Positions 43,395-53,668 are shown, counted from the first letter of the stretch. The stretch: 64,000 nucleotides of DNA from Dyadobacter sandarakinus (GCF_016894445.1 NZ_CP056775.1:4280001-4344000), one strand, 5' to 3'. The notes: generated from the letters alone by a model not told the origin. Translations and numbers: made by a program.

Positions 43395-46300
43395 ATGAAA
43401 CACTATCTACCGTATTGTTTTTGGGTAGTACTCAGCTTGACTTCGTTAGAACTATTTGGACAGATCAGCGTAGATTATCCTTCCGATCGTGCCGTATTCC
43501 AAAGAGATAAAAACAACTCGGCTACTATTTACATCGCAGGCAGCTACACCAAAGTAGTTGATAAGATTGAGGCAAAACTCAATGCGCTCAATGAAGGTAA
43601 CAGCACTGGCTGGATTACCATTTCCGATAATCCTTCCGGCGGACTTTACTCGGGCAGCATTGATGCAGCCGGGGGCTGGTACAGCCTCGAAGTAAGGGGC
43701 ATGAAAGGTGGCCAGGTAGTGGCTTCCGGGCAGGTGGGTCATGTAGGAATCGGGGAAGTTTTTATGATTGCAGGCCAGTCCAACGGGCAGGGTTACTACG
43801 GCTACGGAGGACCCGGTGCCCAGGATGACCGGGTGAATACGATTGACTACAACAACGTTGATCCGCCTTACCAGAATGACGAGCTTCCCTATCCCCAGTT
43901 TATACATGTTAATGCAGATTCCAAGATCAGTCCGCGCGGAAAATCGGCCTGGTGCTGGGGTAAGCTGGGTGACCTGCTGGCGAGCCGCCTCAAAGTTCCT
44001 ATTCTTTTTTACAATGTTGCGTGGTATGGTACGGCTGTACGCGCCTGGCGGGAAAGTATCAATGGCATTGGCTACTCCGTGTATTCGGGTGTACCCATTG
44101 AACCTTTTGGCATGCCTTACAATAATCTCAGGATGGTATTGCAGCGATATACGCCTATTACCGGTCTGAGGGGCATACTCTGGCTTCAGGGTGAAGCTGA
44201 TAATTTTACCAATACAAGTCCGGACAGCTACGCTGCTGACTTACAGGCGGTAATTGAAGCCGGCCGGAATGAATCGGGCAAGCAGATTGCCTGGATGGTG
44301 TCACTGACTTCCTATGATAACCTTCATGGTTCTGATGCAGGTGTACTCGACGGCCAGCGCAAGGTGATCAGGAATGTTCCAGCAGTATTTGAAGGCCCCA
44401 ATACAGATCAGATTCAGATTCCAAGGGTAGACGGTGACGAGGGAGTTCACTTTCGTGACTATGGACTCACACAACTTGGAGAAGCCTGGAATGCCAAGCT
44501 GAACGACCAGTTTTTCAATAATTCGGAGCCTTATAAAGGAATGAGCCCGCTCAGGGTAACTTCTGTTTGTATAGGTAACGGAAACATTGCTTTGAATGCT
44601 GGGTCAGGTGGGCTGGGTTCGTACCAATGGACAAACGGCCAAACTTCCAGCAACATAGAAGTATCCAATGGAACGTACCGCGTTTCAGCGCGGGATGGGC
44701 GGGGTAATTATATTTTTTCTCCCGAAATCCGGATCAACGACCGTATCCTTCCGGACCAGCCGACGATTTCCCTGCAAGGCAGCAATCCTGTTTGTCTTGG
44801 CAATACGGCCACGCTGATAGCCAGTACATCCGAAAACGTAACATGGAATACCGGCTCTACAAACACGGATCTGCAGGTAACCTCCGGGGGTGACTATTTC
44901 GTGACGACCAGAAATGCTTACGGATGCCAGGCAACCTCGGCAAAGATGTCCATACAAGTACTTACCTCTCCCCTTCCTGAAAAACCAACTATTGTGGCTT
45001 CGGGCGCAGTTACATTTTGTGAAGGCGGCCAGGTAAGTCTCCAGTCCAATGCCCAGGTAACCAGTATCTGGTCTAACGGCGAAAACAACGCATCTATTAT
45101 TGTCCGTAACTCGGGCGATTACCGGGTGAGGGCCAAAGATAACCTGGGATGCTTTTCACCCGAGTCTGATCCCATTACGGTAAAAGTAAATCCATTGCCT
45201 GCCAAGCCGGTTGTATCCCTCAACGGCCCTGCTATTTTTTGTGCAGGCGGTATCGTTACACTTACCTCGAATTACCAAAGCGGAAATATATGGAGTACGG
45301 AAGCCACGTCTGCTTCGATTGCTGTTACGCAAAGCGGCAGTTTCTCACTCCGGCAGCGCGATATCAACGGATGTGAGTCGACCTCAGATCCTGTGAGCAT
45401 TCAGGTAAATCCATTGCCGGCCATGCCAACAATTAGTGCATTGCGGCCAACTACGTTCTGTGAGCGGGACTATACCACCCTGCGCAGCAGCGAAGCTTAC
45501 GTTTACCTATGGAGTAACGGATATAACGGACGGGAGATGGAAATCAGGCAAACGGGCGACTATACATTGTCTGTAAGAGATCAGAACGGCTGTGTGTCGC
45601 CGGCTTCCCCTACGGTAAAAGTGGTTGCTAATCCGCTCCCTCCTACTCCCACGATCAGTGCGGAAGGACCGCTGGTTTTTTGTGCAGACCTGAGTGTAAA
45701 CCTGAATGCCAGCCCTGCTGCCGGCTTTTTATGGAGCAATGGCGCTGCTACCCAGACGTTGAAAGTTACAAATGCAGGTACTTTCTCTGTTCAAACCATC
45801 AATGAGTTCCAGTGCTTTTCCGATCCCAGCAATAAAATTACGACGCAGACACTCCCTTTGCCGCCTTCGCCTACTGTGCAGGCATTGGGTGTAACTACTT
45901 TTTGCGACGGTGACCTTGTGATCCTGAAAGCGGACAAGGGCAGCTATTTTTACTGGAATAACGGGGCTGAGGGCGACACCATTCACGTTGCCCAATCAGG
46001 AGCGTACGCTGCCAAAGTTCAGGATGATAAAGGCTGTTTCTCGCCTTATTCAAAAACGATTGCTGTGGATGTAAAACCGGCTCCCACCGTGCCGGTCGTG
46101 CGGCAGACAGGGGCTTATACGCTGGTCTCAGAAAACAACCTGGAAGCGGGCACTTACACCTGGAAATACAATGGCGCTGCATTGACAGAGACTTCGGCTA
46201 CCATTAAGGCAATACGTTCCGGTGCATACAGTGTAAGCAATACCATTGTTTACAGCCCGACGCTCACCTGCCTGTCTGAATTTTCCAAGCCGTACTACTT

Positions 46301-46565
46301 TAATGCGGACTCGCATAATCCCGGATTTGTGACACATCCTAACCCGGTAATTAGCGGAGATATTACCATTGAGACTGTTCAGGACATTCCAAATGCTGAG
46401 ATTTTGATCATAGACAGTCATGGTGTTATCCGTAAAACTTTCAAGATCAAAAAGTTTGATAAGGCATACACGTTTGATCTGAGCGGAATTTCAAGCGGGC
46501 TTTATGTAATCCAGCTCAGATCCACTGCACTGACTGCATCTCAGAAATTGGTGATTGCGCGCTAG
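43395..46565 (+). CDS. T9SS-exported SGNH/SASA esterase with six Ig-like repeats
   Basis: A 1056-residue secreted protein: signal peptide (about residues 1-22), a beta-sandwich lead-in, an SGNH hydrolase of the sialate O-acetylesterase (SASA) group with the nucleophile block GQSN near residue 128 and the catalytic pair DEGVHF, six tandem repeats of about 75 residues from residue 450 to 895 (each opening with LP-x-P, containing FC...WSNG... and ending with GC), and a C-terminal T9SS tail from about residue 980. It should remove acetyl groups from surface glycans. A closely related, shorter gene follows. Confidence 0.85.
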   Translation: MKHYLPYCFWVVLSLTSLELFGQISVDYPSDRAVFQRDKNNSATIYIAGSYTKVVDKIEAKLNALNEGNSTGWITISDNPSGGLYSGSIDAAGGWYSLEVRGMKGGQVVASGQVGHVGIGEVFMIAGQSNGQGYYGYGGPGAQDDRVNTIDYNNVDPPYQNDELPYPQFIHVNADSKISPRGKSAWCWGKLGDLLASRLKVPILFYNVAWYGTAVRAWRESINGIGYSVYSGVPIEPFGMPYNNLRMVLQRYTPITGLRGILWLQGEADNFTNTSPDSYAADLQAVIEAGRNESGKQIAWMVSLTSYDNLHGSDAGVLDGQRKVIRNVPAVFEGPNTDQIQIPRVDGDEGVHFRDYGLTQLGEAWNAKLNDQFFNNSEPYKGMSPLRVTSVCIGNGNIALNAGSGGLGSYQWTNGQTSSNIEVSNGTYRVSARDGRGNYIFSPEIRINDRILPDQPTISLQGSNPVCLGNTATLIASTSENVTWNTGSTNTDLQVTSGGDYFVTTRNAYGCQATSAKMSIQVLTSPLPEKPTIVASGAVTFCEGGQVSLQSNAQVTSIWSNGENNASIIVRNSGDYRVRAKDNLGCFSPESDPITVKVNPLPAKPVVSLNGPAIFCAGGIVTLTSNYQSGNIWSTEATSASIAVTQSGSFSLRQRDINGCESTSDPVSIQVNPLPAMPTISALRPTTFCERDYTTLRSSEAYVYLWSNGYNGREMEIRQTGDYTLSVRDQNGCVSPASPTVKVVANPLPPTPTISAEGPLVFCADLSVNLNASPAAGFLWSNGAATQTLKVTNAGTFSVQTINEFQCFSDPSNKITTQTLPLPPSPTVQALGVTTFCDGDLVILKADKGSYFYWNNGAEGDTIHVAQSGAYAAKVQDDKGCFSPYSKTIAVDVKPAPTVPVVRQTGAYTLVSENNLEAGTYTWKYNGAALTETSATIKAIRSGAYSVSNTIVYSPTLTCLSEFSKPYYFNADSHNPGFVTHPNPVISGDITIETVQDIPNAEILIIDSHGVIRKTFKIKKFDKAYTFDLSGISSGLYVIQLRSTALTASQKLVIAR

Positions 46566-46628
46566 CTCACAGCCTTATTTCATCAGCGCAAAAAAGGGGA
46601 ATAATGCTATTTTAGAGAAAATATCATT

Positions 46629-46636
46629 TACCTTTG
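46629..46636 (+). promoter_or_regulatory. -7 promoter box for the second esterase gene
   Basis: TACCTTTG matches TAnnTTTG exactly, about 90 bases before the ATG at 46726. It allows the second paralogue to be transcribed separately from the first. No -33 TTG was seen at the usual spacing. Confidence 0.45.
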
Positions 46637-46725
46637 TGACCATTTTGCGTCATCAAATTTCCCTGACAAATAAAAGTTTAACTCCAAAAGAGCATATAGA
46701 AATTTTACCCTGTATCAGCTTTACA

Positions 46726-48858
46726 ATGCATTTCAGAATTTCTTTCCGGGTAGTGGCAAAGGCATTACTGTTGATTTTATTTACCTCATCAGCAGTATTT
46801 TCTCAGATAAAGATTACAACCCCTTCGTATCAGGCCGTTTATCAGCGTGACATCACAGGCCAGAGGACTATTCCGGTTACCGGCACATTTACGATACCCA
46901 TGGACAAGGTAGAGGTCCGGGCAGTTCCCGTTGTGGAAGGTCAGGGTGTTGAAACTCCGTGGCAGGATTTACAGGTAGCGCCTGCTGGCGGTGTTTTCAA
47001 TGGAAACATTACACTTTACGGTGGCTGGTATGCGCTGGAAGTCCGCGCGATAGCTGACGGTAAGGTAGTAGGCCGTGACGTGCTGGCGCGTGTAGGCGTG
47101 GGCGAAGTTTTCGTGATTGCCGGCCAGTCCAATGCACAGGGGCTCAAAGCTTACCCTGGCCCGTCCGCAGTTGATGACAGGGTTATCTATATTTCCAATT
47201 ACGAAAATGATGAGCTTGGCCAGTACCACGACCTGCTGACGGACCCAACTCCTCCTGTTTTTTCCAAAATAACGAATGTAAAAACCATGTCACCGCGTGG
47301 GCAATCTGCCTGGTGCTGGGGTATCCTGGGCGACTTGCTTGTATCAAGGCTCAATTTGCCGGTTATGTTTATCAACACAGCCTGGGAAGGTACGGCGGTT
47401 GAAAACTGGTCGGAAAGTTCGCAGGGCAGGCCTACCAAAAGCTATTATGGCTACCAATATGCTCCTCAGATGCCTTATGCCAACCTCAGGATTGCTGCCA
47501 AAAACTACATCAACCAATATGGGGTACGCTCGGTGTTATGGATGCAGGGAGAGACTGACGGAGCATTTGGTACACCTGCTGCATTGTACAGGGAGAGATT
47601 GCAGGAGGTGATCAACAAACTGAATTCGGATACGAATAAAAGAATTACCTGGGTGATCGCCAGAACAAGCCGGGCTTCACTGGACCCTAATGTTCCTTCC
47701 AAAGTTTATCCGCAGATTATAGCTGCCCAAAATGCGGTGTTGGATACGAAGTTCAACCCTACTTACCCAGGCCCTGAAACTGACCCGCTGGTACCTAACC
47801 GTCCCGACGGAATCCACTTCATCGGTACCGAAGCACTCACGATCCTTGCCAATGCATGGAACCAGAGCCTGAATGCCAACTTTTTTTCGACTGTACTTCC
47901 TGTGGCGCCATCCGGCATTCCAAAAATTACGGCGGCCTGTACGACTACCAATAATGGCGTGACGATTACATTACCATCCAATTTTGCCTCTTACGAATGG
48001 AGTACGGGTGAAAAGAGCAGTTCCATTGTAGTTACCAAAGCCGGAACCTATCGCGCTACTGTAAGAGATAGTTTCGGAAATTCGATACTTACTTCGGTTG
48101 TGGTGCTCAATAATGATGCGAAACCTGTAAAGCCGGTCATTCTTCAAAGCGGACAACAGCAGGCTTGTGCTGATTCCTCCTTTCAGTTCTCAGTATCGGA
48201 AGGCAGCGACATTTATACATGGTACAAACAAGGCTCCAACACAGCGCTTGCAACAGGCGCCGCGGCACGCATCAGTGAAGCCGGCAACTATGTGGTACAG
48301 GGCACCAATATTTTCGGGTGCATATCCGATTTATCCAATCCTTCCTCGCTGTTGATCCGCGAGAAAGTGCCGCAGCCGGTTATTGAACCATCGGGTCCAT
48401 TCAGTGTTACAGCAAGCATCAGTGAAACAGGGCTGAATACTGCCTTCCTGTGGCGCAGGCCGGGCACGGAATCAGACACGCTTGCCGATCTGGTAAAAAT
48501 CCTGAAATCCGGTACCTACTCGGTAAGAGCGCGGGTTACCTACACTTTAAACAATAACACATCAATCAACTGCTTTTCTGATTCGGCGTCGAGGGAATTC
48601 AAAACCAATGAAGAAAACGATGTCGTGATCTACCCCAATCCAAGCCAGAGCAGCTTTGTATATATTGAATCGCGCGACAACATCCGGGATGCGACAATCA
48701 CGCTTTATGACATTTTCGGAAGGGTCATCAAATACATTCCTTCGAGGCTTATTAACAGCAGGTTTGAGGTTGATGTAAGCAATCTTCCGACCGGGAAATA
48801 CATCATCCGTGTTACCGGACAAGGGCAGAGCCTTACAAAACAGATTGTTATCAGATAA
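46726..48858 (+). CDS. T9SS-exported SGNH/SASA esterase, shorter paralogue
   Basis: From the ATG at 46726 the protein has 710 residues with a signal peptide ending at AVFSQ. It is a paralogue of the gene just upstream: same lead-in, SGNH block GQSN near residue 135, catalytic DGIHF, and T9SS tail (YPNPSQSSFVYI to VIR). It has only one full Ig-like repeat and one partial one, against six upstream. The longer frame from 46555 starts inside the previous gene and is not credible. Substrate is an inference: an O-acetylated polysaccharide. Confidence 0.85.
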   Translation: MHFRISFRVVAKALLLILFTSSAVFSQIKITTPSYQAVYQRDITGQRTIPVTGTFTIPMDKVEVRAVPVVEGQGVETPWQDLQVAPAGGVFNGNITLYGGWYALEVRAIADGKVVGRDVLARVGVGEVFVIAGQSNAQGLKAYPGPSAVDDRVIYISNYENDELGQYHDLLTDPTPPVFSKITNVKTMSPRGQSAWCWGILGDLLVSRLNLPVMFINTAWEGTAVENWSESSQGRPTKSYYGYQYAPQMPYANLRIAAKNYINQYGVRSVLWMQGETDGAFGTPAALYRERLQEVINKLNSDTNKRITWVIARTSRASLDPNVPSKVYPQIIAAQNAVLDTKFNPTYPGPETDPLVPNRPDGIHFIGTEALTILANAWNQSLNANFFSTVLPVAPSGIPKITAACTTTNNGVTITLPSNFASYEWSTGEKSSSIVVTKAGTYRATVRDSFGNSILTSVVVLNNDAKPVKPVILQSGQQQACADSSFQFSVSEGSDIYTWYKQGSNTALATGAAARISEAGNYVVQGTNIFGCISDLSNPSSLLIREKVPQPVIEPSGPFSVTASISETGLNTAFLWRRPGTESDTLADLVKILKSGTYSVRARVTYTLNNNTSINCFSDSASREFKTNEENDVVIYPNPSQSSFVYIESRDNIRDATITLYDIFGRVIKYIPSRLINSRFEVDVSNLPTGKYIIRVTGQGQSLTKQIVIR

Positions 48859-48879
48859 ATAGAAAATCTTTCTTTTTTA

Positions 48880-48913
48880 CTAAATAAGCCCCGGCACTCC
48901 GGGGCTTATTTAG
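48880..48913. terminator. hairpin terminator between the second esterase gene and nuoA
   Basis: CTAAATAAGCCCCGG and CCGGGGCTTATTTAG form a perfect 15-bp stem with a CACT loop. A T-rich tract lies before it rather than after, so termination efficiency is uncertain. Confidence 0.75.
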
Positions 48914-48957
48914 TATGATACTAATTAGACTAAAGATCAAGAAAAGTATTTGATTGA

Positions 48958-48965
48958 TAAATTTG
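48958..48965 (+). promoter_or_regulatory. -7 promoter box for the nuo operon
   Basis: TAAATTTG matches the -7 consensus TAnnTTTG exactly, about 90 bases before the nuoA ATG. The leader between them (48972-49054) has no other obvious element. No -33 TTG is found at the usual spacing. Confidence 0.5.
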
Positions 48966-49054
48966 CAAAGGCTAATTTTGAGAATACGGTTAAAAGTAAC
49001 CATTCTTTACCTAATCGTTTTTCCGCCTCACTGGCCTCTGAATTAACTTTATCA

Positions 49055-49429
49055 ATGAAGAATACATATCTTCCTTCCGACTATTTGCCGATTTTGGTCC
49101 AGTTCTTCCTGGCAGCCGGTTTTATTGGTGGTACAATGATTGTAACACACCTTATCGGACCCAGCAGAAAGAGCAAACTAAAGGACGATCCTTTTGAATG
49201 CGGTATTGAGTCCGTTGGTGACGCCCGGACACCAATTTCTGTAAAATACTTTCTCGTCGCTATTCTCTTTGTTCTTTTTGATGTTGAAGTGATTTTCATG
49301 TACCCTTGGGCAGTAAATTTCAAGGGTTTGGGAATGTTCGGGTTTATTGAAATGTTATTGTTTATGGCATTGCTGCTTTCCGGCTTTTACTACGTTATCC
49401 GCAAGGGTGTGTTGAACTGGGAGGAATAA
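49055..49429 (+). CDS. nuoA: NADH-quinone oxidoreductase subunit A
   Basis: A 124-residue membrane subunit with three helices. The conserved loop PFECGIES and the helix with FDVEVIFMYPWAV identify NuoA. It lines the quinone-access part of complex I. The start at 49055 (MKNTYL) is the family-like one; the longer frame from 48950 starts inside the promoter box. First gene of the nuo operon. Confidence 0.95.
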   Translation: MKNTYLPSDYLPILVQFFLAAGFIGGTMIVTHLIGPSRKSKLKDDPFECGIESVGDARTPISVKYFLVAILFVLFDVEVIFMYPWAVNFKGLGMFGFIEMLLFMALLLSGFYYVIRKGVLNWEE

Positions 49430-49453
49430 GCTGAACATTAATCCGGAAAAATC

Positions 49454-49996
49454 ATGAAAGAGGTAACAATTGTAGATGCTCCGCAAGGACATAGTGGTTC
49501 TGGTTTTTTTGCAACATCATTTGACGAAGCAATCGGGCTGGCCCGAAGCTACTCACTCTGGCCGCTGCCATTCGCAACTTCATGCTGCGGGATCGAATTT
49601 ATGGCGACCATGGGTGCCCACTATGATATCTCCCGGTTCGGGTCTGAGCGCCCGAGCTTTTCACCCCGCCAGGCTGACCTGCTGATGGTAATGGGTACGA
49701 TCGCCAAAAAAATGGCTCCTGTCGTAAAACAGGTTTACCTGCAGATGGCCGAGCCCCGGTGGGTTATGGCAGTAGGTGCCTGCGCTTCGAGCGGCGGAAT
49801 ATTTGACACATACAGCGTACTCCAGGGCATTGACCGTATTATCCCGGTAGATGTTTACGTACCAGGCTGTCCGCCCAGGCCGGAGCAGATCATCGATGGC
49901 CTGATGCACATTCAGCATCTTGCCCAGAATGAAAAGCTGCGCAGACGGAATACCGACGAATATCAGGAATTACTAGCATCATATAATATCCAGTAA
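49454..49996 (+). CDS. nuoB: NADH-quinone oxidoreductase subunit B
   Basis: A 180-residue peripheral subunit. The four ligands of the terminal 4Fe-4S cluster N2 are Cys44, Cys45, Cys110 and Cys139 ([19 protein letters not shown]). It passes electrons to quinone at the membrane interface. It lies 24 bases after nuoA and is followed by nuoC after 5 bases, as in standard nuo operons. Confidence 0.97.
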   Translation: MKEVTIVDAPQGHSGSGFFATSFDEAIGLARSYSLWPLPFATSCCGIEFMATMGAHYDISRFGSERPSFSPRQADLLMVMGTIAKKMAPVVKQVYLQMAEPRWVMAVGACASSGGIFDTYSVLQGIDRIIPVDVYVPGCPPRPEQIIDGLMHIQHLAQNEKLRRRNTDEYQELLASYNIQ

Positions 49997-50001
49997 AACG
50001 T

Positions 50002-50502
50002 ATGCTGAGCAACCAGGAGGTAGCTGAAGAACTTTTGGGTAAATTCGGAGATCAGGTTTTTGATTTCGAAGAGCCTTATGGCTTACTCACGGTATCTACC
50101 ACCCGGGAAGAAATCATCCCGGTTATTTCATTTTTGCAGGAGCATAAGCATTACCAGGTCATTTTCCTGACCGACCTTACGGGAATACATTATCCGGACG
50201 TGCCCGGAAAAGAATTCATGGTCGTGTATCACTTGCACAGCCTGGTACATAATTTCAGGATCCGTATCAAGGTATCACTTTCAGGAGCAGACCTGCACAT
50301 TCCGACGCTTACGCCGCTGTTTGCCGCAGCCAACTGGATGGAGCGGGAGACCTACGACTTTTTCGGGATTATTTTTGACGGCCACCCCAATCTTATCCGT
50401 ATCCTCAACATTGAGGAAATGGACTATTTTCCAATGAGAAAGGAGCACGCGCTTGAAGATGCGACGCGCAACGACAAGACTGATGCTCTTTTTGGACGAT
50501 GA
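50002..50502 (+). CDS. nuoC: NADH-quinone oxidoreductase subunit C
   Basis: A 166-residue peripheral subunit with the conserved VYHLHSL, RIKVSL, ANWMERETYDFFGIIFDGHPNL segments. It is separate from NuoD here, whereas the two are fused in E. coli. It helps form the quinone site with NuoB and NuoD. Confidence 0.95.
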   Translation: MLSNQEVAEELLGKFGDQVFDFEEPYGLLTVSTTREEIIPVISFLQEHKHYQVIFLTDLTGIHYPDVPGKEFMVVYHLHSLVHNFRIRIKVSLSGADLHIPTLTPLFAAANWMERETYDFFGIIFDGHPNLIRILNIEEMDYFPMRKEHALEDATRNDKTDALFGR

Positions 50503-50519
50503 CCCTACTTTGAGAGAAC

Positions 50520-51746
50520 ATGGCAGATATTGAGCTATTACCCCATAACGTGCCTACCAACACCGAGCTACCTGAGCTGGTTGAAGATCTGACCACCCTC
50601 AATCTCGGACCTACCCACCCTGCTACCCACGGTATTTTCCAAAACATCCTGAAAATGGATGGTGAAAAAATCGTTTCGGGCGAGCAGACCATCGGGTATA
50701 TTCACAGGGCATTTGAAAAAATTGCAGAAAGACGTCCGTTTTATCAGATTACGACCTTGACAGACCGGATGAACTATTGCTCTTCCCCAATCAACAACTT
50801 TGGCTGGCACATGACAGTGGAGAAGTTGCTGGGTGTGGAAGTACCGAAGCGTGCGCAGTACATCCGCGTGATTATGATGGAACTGGCGCGTATCACGGAT
50901 CATATTATCTGCAATAGTATCCTGGGTGTTGATACAGGTGCTTTCACCGGTTTTTTGTATGTTATGCAAAAGCGGGAGGAAGTATATGAAATTTATGAAG
51001 AAGTATGTGGTGCCAGGCTGACTACCAACATGGGCCGCGTAGGTGGTATGGAGCGCGACCTTTCGAGCACTGCCATCCGTAAGATTCACGAGTTTATCAA
51101 ATCGTTCCCACCGGTATTGCGTGAGCTCGAAAAGCTGCTTAACCGCAACCGGATTTTCATGGATCGTACCATTAATGTGGGACCGATTTCCCTGGAAAGA
51201 GCACTTTCTTACGGTTTTACAGGTCCAAACCTGCGTGCAGCTGGGCTGGATTATGACGTGCGGGTAATGAATCCTTACTCTTCCTATGAAGACTTTGATT
51301 TCATTATTCCCGTGGGCCAGAATGGTGACACTTACGATCGCTATATGGTCCGGAATGAAGAAATGTGGCAAAGTCTGAAGATTGTGGAGCAGGCTATTAA
51401 CAATCTGCCCGAGGGACCTTATTATGCCGACGCACCGGAATACTATCTGCCTCCGAAAAATGAGGTTTACAGGAACATGGAGGCACTGATTTACCATTTT
51501 AAAATCGTTATGGGAGAAATTGATGCTCCTATCGGTGAGGTATATCACGCGGTGGAAGGTGGAAACGGAGAACTGGGTTTTTACCTGATCAGTGATGGAG
51601 GACGTGCTCCTTACAGGCTTCACTTCCGCAGGCCAAGCTTTATTTATTACCAGGCATATCCTGAAATGTGCAAAGGCAGTACATTGTCCGATGCTATTTT
51701 GACAATGAGCAGCCTGAATGTCATAGCCGGAGAGCTGGACGCATAG
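50520..51746 (+). CDS. nuoD: NADH-quinone oxidoreductase subunit D
   Basis: A 408-residue subunit related to the large subunit of NiFe hydrogenases. The landmarks are LGPTHPATHG near the N-terminus and the C-terminal RPSFIYYQAYPEM. It forms the quinone-binding pocket with NuoB. It starts 17 bases after nuoC. The full length and conserved His and Tyr region show it is intact. Confidence 0.97.
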   Translation: MADIELLPHNVPTNTELPELVEDLTTLNLGPTHPATHGIFQNILKMDGEKIVSGEQTIGYIHRAFEKIAERRPFYQITTLTDRMNYCSSPINNFGWHMTVEKLLGVEVPKRAQYIRVIMMELARITDHIICNSILGVDTGAFTGFLYVMQKREEVYEIYEEVCGARLTTNMGRVGGMERDLSSTAIRKIHEFIKSFPPVLRELEKLLNRNRIFMDRTINVGPISLERALSYGFTGPNLRAAGLDYDVRVMNPYSSYEDFDFIIPVGQNGDTYDRYMVRNEEMWQSLKIVEQAINNLPEGPYYADAPEYYLPPKNEVYRNMEALIYHFKIVMGEIDAPIGEVYHAVEGGNGELGFYLISDGGRAPYRLHFRRPSFIYYQAYPEMCKGSTLSDAILTMSSLNVIAGELDA

Positions 51747-51789
51747 TTAACCCCAGAATTTTTTACCCTCAAAGGTTCATTCAAGACCT

Positions 51790-52296
51790 ATGGCAGATAT
51801 AACCGAAACGTCCAACGTTGTGGCATTCACACCGGAGCGGCTCGAAAAAGTAAAAGAAGTTATCGCACGTTATCCCGAGGGCCGGCAAAAATCGGCTCTT
51901 TTGCCTGTTTTACATATTGCCCAGGAACAATGGGGATGGCTGAGCAATGAGGTGATGGACTATGTGGCGGACATCCTCAGTATTAAACCGGTGGAAGTGT
52001 ACGAAGTGGCAACTTTTTACACCATGTACCACCTGGATCCTGTGGGTAAACACGTTATTGAATATTGCCGTACCGGTCCATGCTGCCTGATGGGTGGTGA
52101 GGACGTATATGGATATCTGAAGCAGAAGCTAGGCATTGACGCAGGTGAAACCACGCCCGATGGCAACTTTACGCTGAAAGAAGTGGAGTGCCTTGCTGCC
52201 TGCGGCTGGGGACCTGTTTTTCAGATCCGTGAAAAATATTATATGAACCTGACGAATGAGCGCGTTGACGAAATTATTGCTGACCTGAGCAGATAA
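51790..52296 (+). CDS. nuoE: NADH-quinone oxidoreductase subunit E
   Basis: A 168-residue thioredoxin-like ferredoxin subunit. The four 2Fe-2S ligands lie in CRTGPCC and CLAACGWGP. It belongs to the NADH-oxidising module with NuoF and NuoG. It starts 43 bases after nuoD. Confidence 0.95.
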   Translation: MADITETSNVVAFTPERLEKVKEVIARYPEGRQKSALLPVLHIAQEQWGWLSNEVMDYVADILSIKPVEVYEVATFYTMYHLDPVGKHVIEYCRTGPCCLMGGEDVYGYLKQKLGIDAGETTPDGNFTLKEVECLAACGWGPVFQIREKYYMNLTNERVDEIIADLSR

Positions 52297-52327
52297 TTGC
52301 GTCGCAGCATACAAATACTATCCTTAA

Positions 52328-53668
52328 ATGGCGAAAAAGATTTTAACAGAGCACATCAATGTCCCGGGTATCGAGACCTTTGATGTGTACCGTCAGCACG
52401 GTGGTTATGCTGCTGTTGAGAAAGCATTGAAAACCATGACGCCCGACGAAGTGGTGGAAGAGGCTAAAAAGTCCGGAGTACGCGGACGTGGAGGTGCGGG
52501 CTTTCCAATGGGTATGAAATGGGGATTCCTGGCTAAGCCTGAGGGCATACCCCGCTACCTGGTCTGCAATGCGGACGAGTCTGAACCCGGTACTTTCAAA
52601 GACCACCACCTGATGCGCTCAATCCCTCACTTACTGATCGAGGGTATGATCGTTTCCAGCTTTGCACTGGGCGCCCATAAATCGTTTATATACGTGCGGG
52701 GCGAGCTGCTCTATGTAGTTCGGATTCTGGAACAGGCTATTGCCGAAGCAACTGCAAAGGGGTTTCTGGGTAAAAATATATTAGGTACCGGCTATGACCT
52801 GGAACTGGTAGTGCAACCGGGAGGAGGTGCCTATATATGCGGCGAAGAAACCGCCTTGCTGGAATCTCTGGAAGGAAAACGGGGAAATCCGCGTAACAAG
52901 CCACCATTTCCTGCTGTAAAAGGTCTTTACCAAAGTCCTACGGTGGTTAACAACGTAGAGTCTATAGCCAACATGCCATGGATCATCAACAATGGAGGTG
53001 ATGCATATGCGGCGATTGGTATCGGGCGGAGTACAGGTACCAAGCTGATCTCTGCATCGGGACATATTCGCAAGCCGGGCGTGTACGAAATTGAGCTGGG
53101 CGTAAGTGTAGATGAGTTTCTGAACTCTGACGAATACTGCGGCGGTGTACGCGACGGCCACTATCTGAAAGCGCTGGTCGCAGGAGGCTCCTCTGTCCCT
53201 ATCCTGCCCGCTCATCTGATCACCAAAACTGCCAATGGCGAAGACAGGCTGATGAGCTATGAGTCGCTGTCGGACGGTGGATTTGCCACAGGTACCATGC
53301 TGGGATCAGGAGGTTTTATCGTGTTTGATGAAACAGCCTGCATTGTCCGGAACACCTGGAACTTTGCCCGTTTTTACCATCACGAATCCTGCGGGCAATG
53401 CAGCCCCTGCCGAGAAGGAACCGGCTGGATGGAAAAGGTATTGCACCGCATTGAGCATGGGCATGGAAGCATGCACGATATCGACCTGCTGGTAGATATT
53501 TCGAAGAAGATTGAAGGGAATACGATTTGTCCGCTGGGTGATGCTGCGGCCTGGCCTGTTGCCAGCGCCATACGACATTTCCGGGATGAGTTTGTATGGC
53601 ACATCACCAACCCTCAGGAAGCATCCCGTCCGGGTGCAGTTTACATGGGCGACCTCGCAGTTGCCTGA
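52328..53668 (+). CDS. nuoF: NADH-quinone oxidoreductase subunit F
   Basis: A 446-residue NADH- and FMN-binding subunit. The glycine-rich nucleotide loop GRGGAGFPMGMKW, the NADESEPGTFKD and GAYICGEETALLES stretches, and the 4Fe-4S site ESCGQCSPCREG with a later cysteine (CPLGDA) are all intact. It accepts hydride from NADH. It lies 31 bases after nuoE. Confidence 0.97.
   Translation: MAKKILTEHINVPGIETFDVYRQHGGYAAVEKALKTMTPDEVVEEAKKSGVRGRGGAGFPMGMKWGFLAKPEGIPRYLVCNADESEPGTFKDHHLMRSIPHLLIEGMIVSSFALGAHKSFIYVRGELLYVVRILEQAIAEATAKGFLGKNILGTGYDLELVVQPGGGAYICGEETALLESLEGKRGNPRNKPPFPAVKGLYQSPTVVNNVESIANMPWIINNGGDAYAAIGIGRSTGTKLISASGHIRKPGVYEIELGVSVDEFLNSDEYCGGVRDGHYLKALVAGGSSVPILPAHLITKTANGEDRLMSYESLSDGGFATGTMLGSGGFIVFDETACIVRNTWNFARFYHHESCGQCSPCREGTGWMEKVLHRIEHGHGSMHDIDLLVDISKKIEGNTICPLGDAAAWPVASAIRHFRDEFVWHITNPQEASRPGAVYMGDLAVA

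Noticed and set aside
44748..46080. Six repeats in the first esterase as a CRISPR or DNA satellite
   Set aside because: The repeats are protein-level Ig-like modules of about 75 residues with diverged DNA, inside one reading frame.
46555..46725. N-terminal extension of the second esterase gene
   Set aside because: Would begin inside the previous gene and place residues before a clear signal peptide; the promoter box also lies within it.
50568..51623. 351-codon minus-strand frame over nuoD
   Set aside because: Antisense to an intact, conserved nuoD; no start signal or domain.
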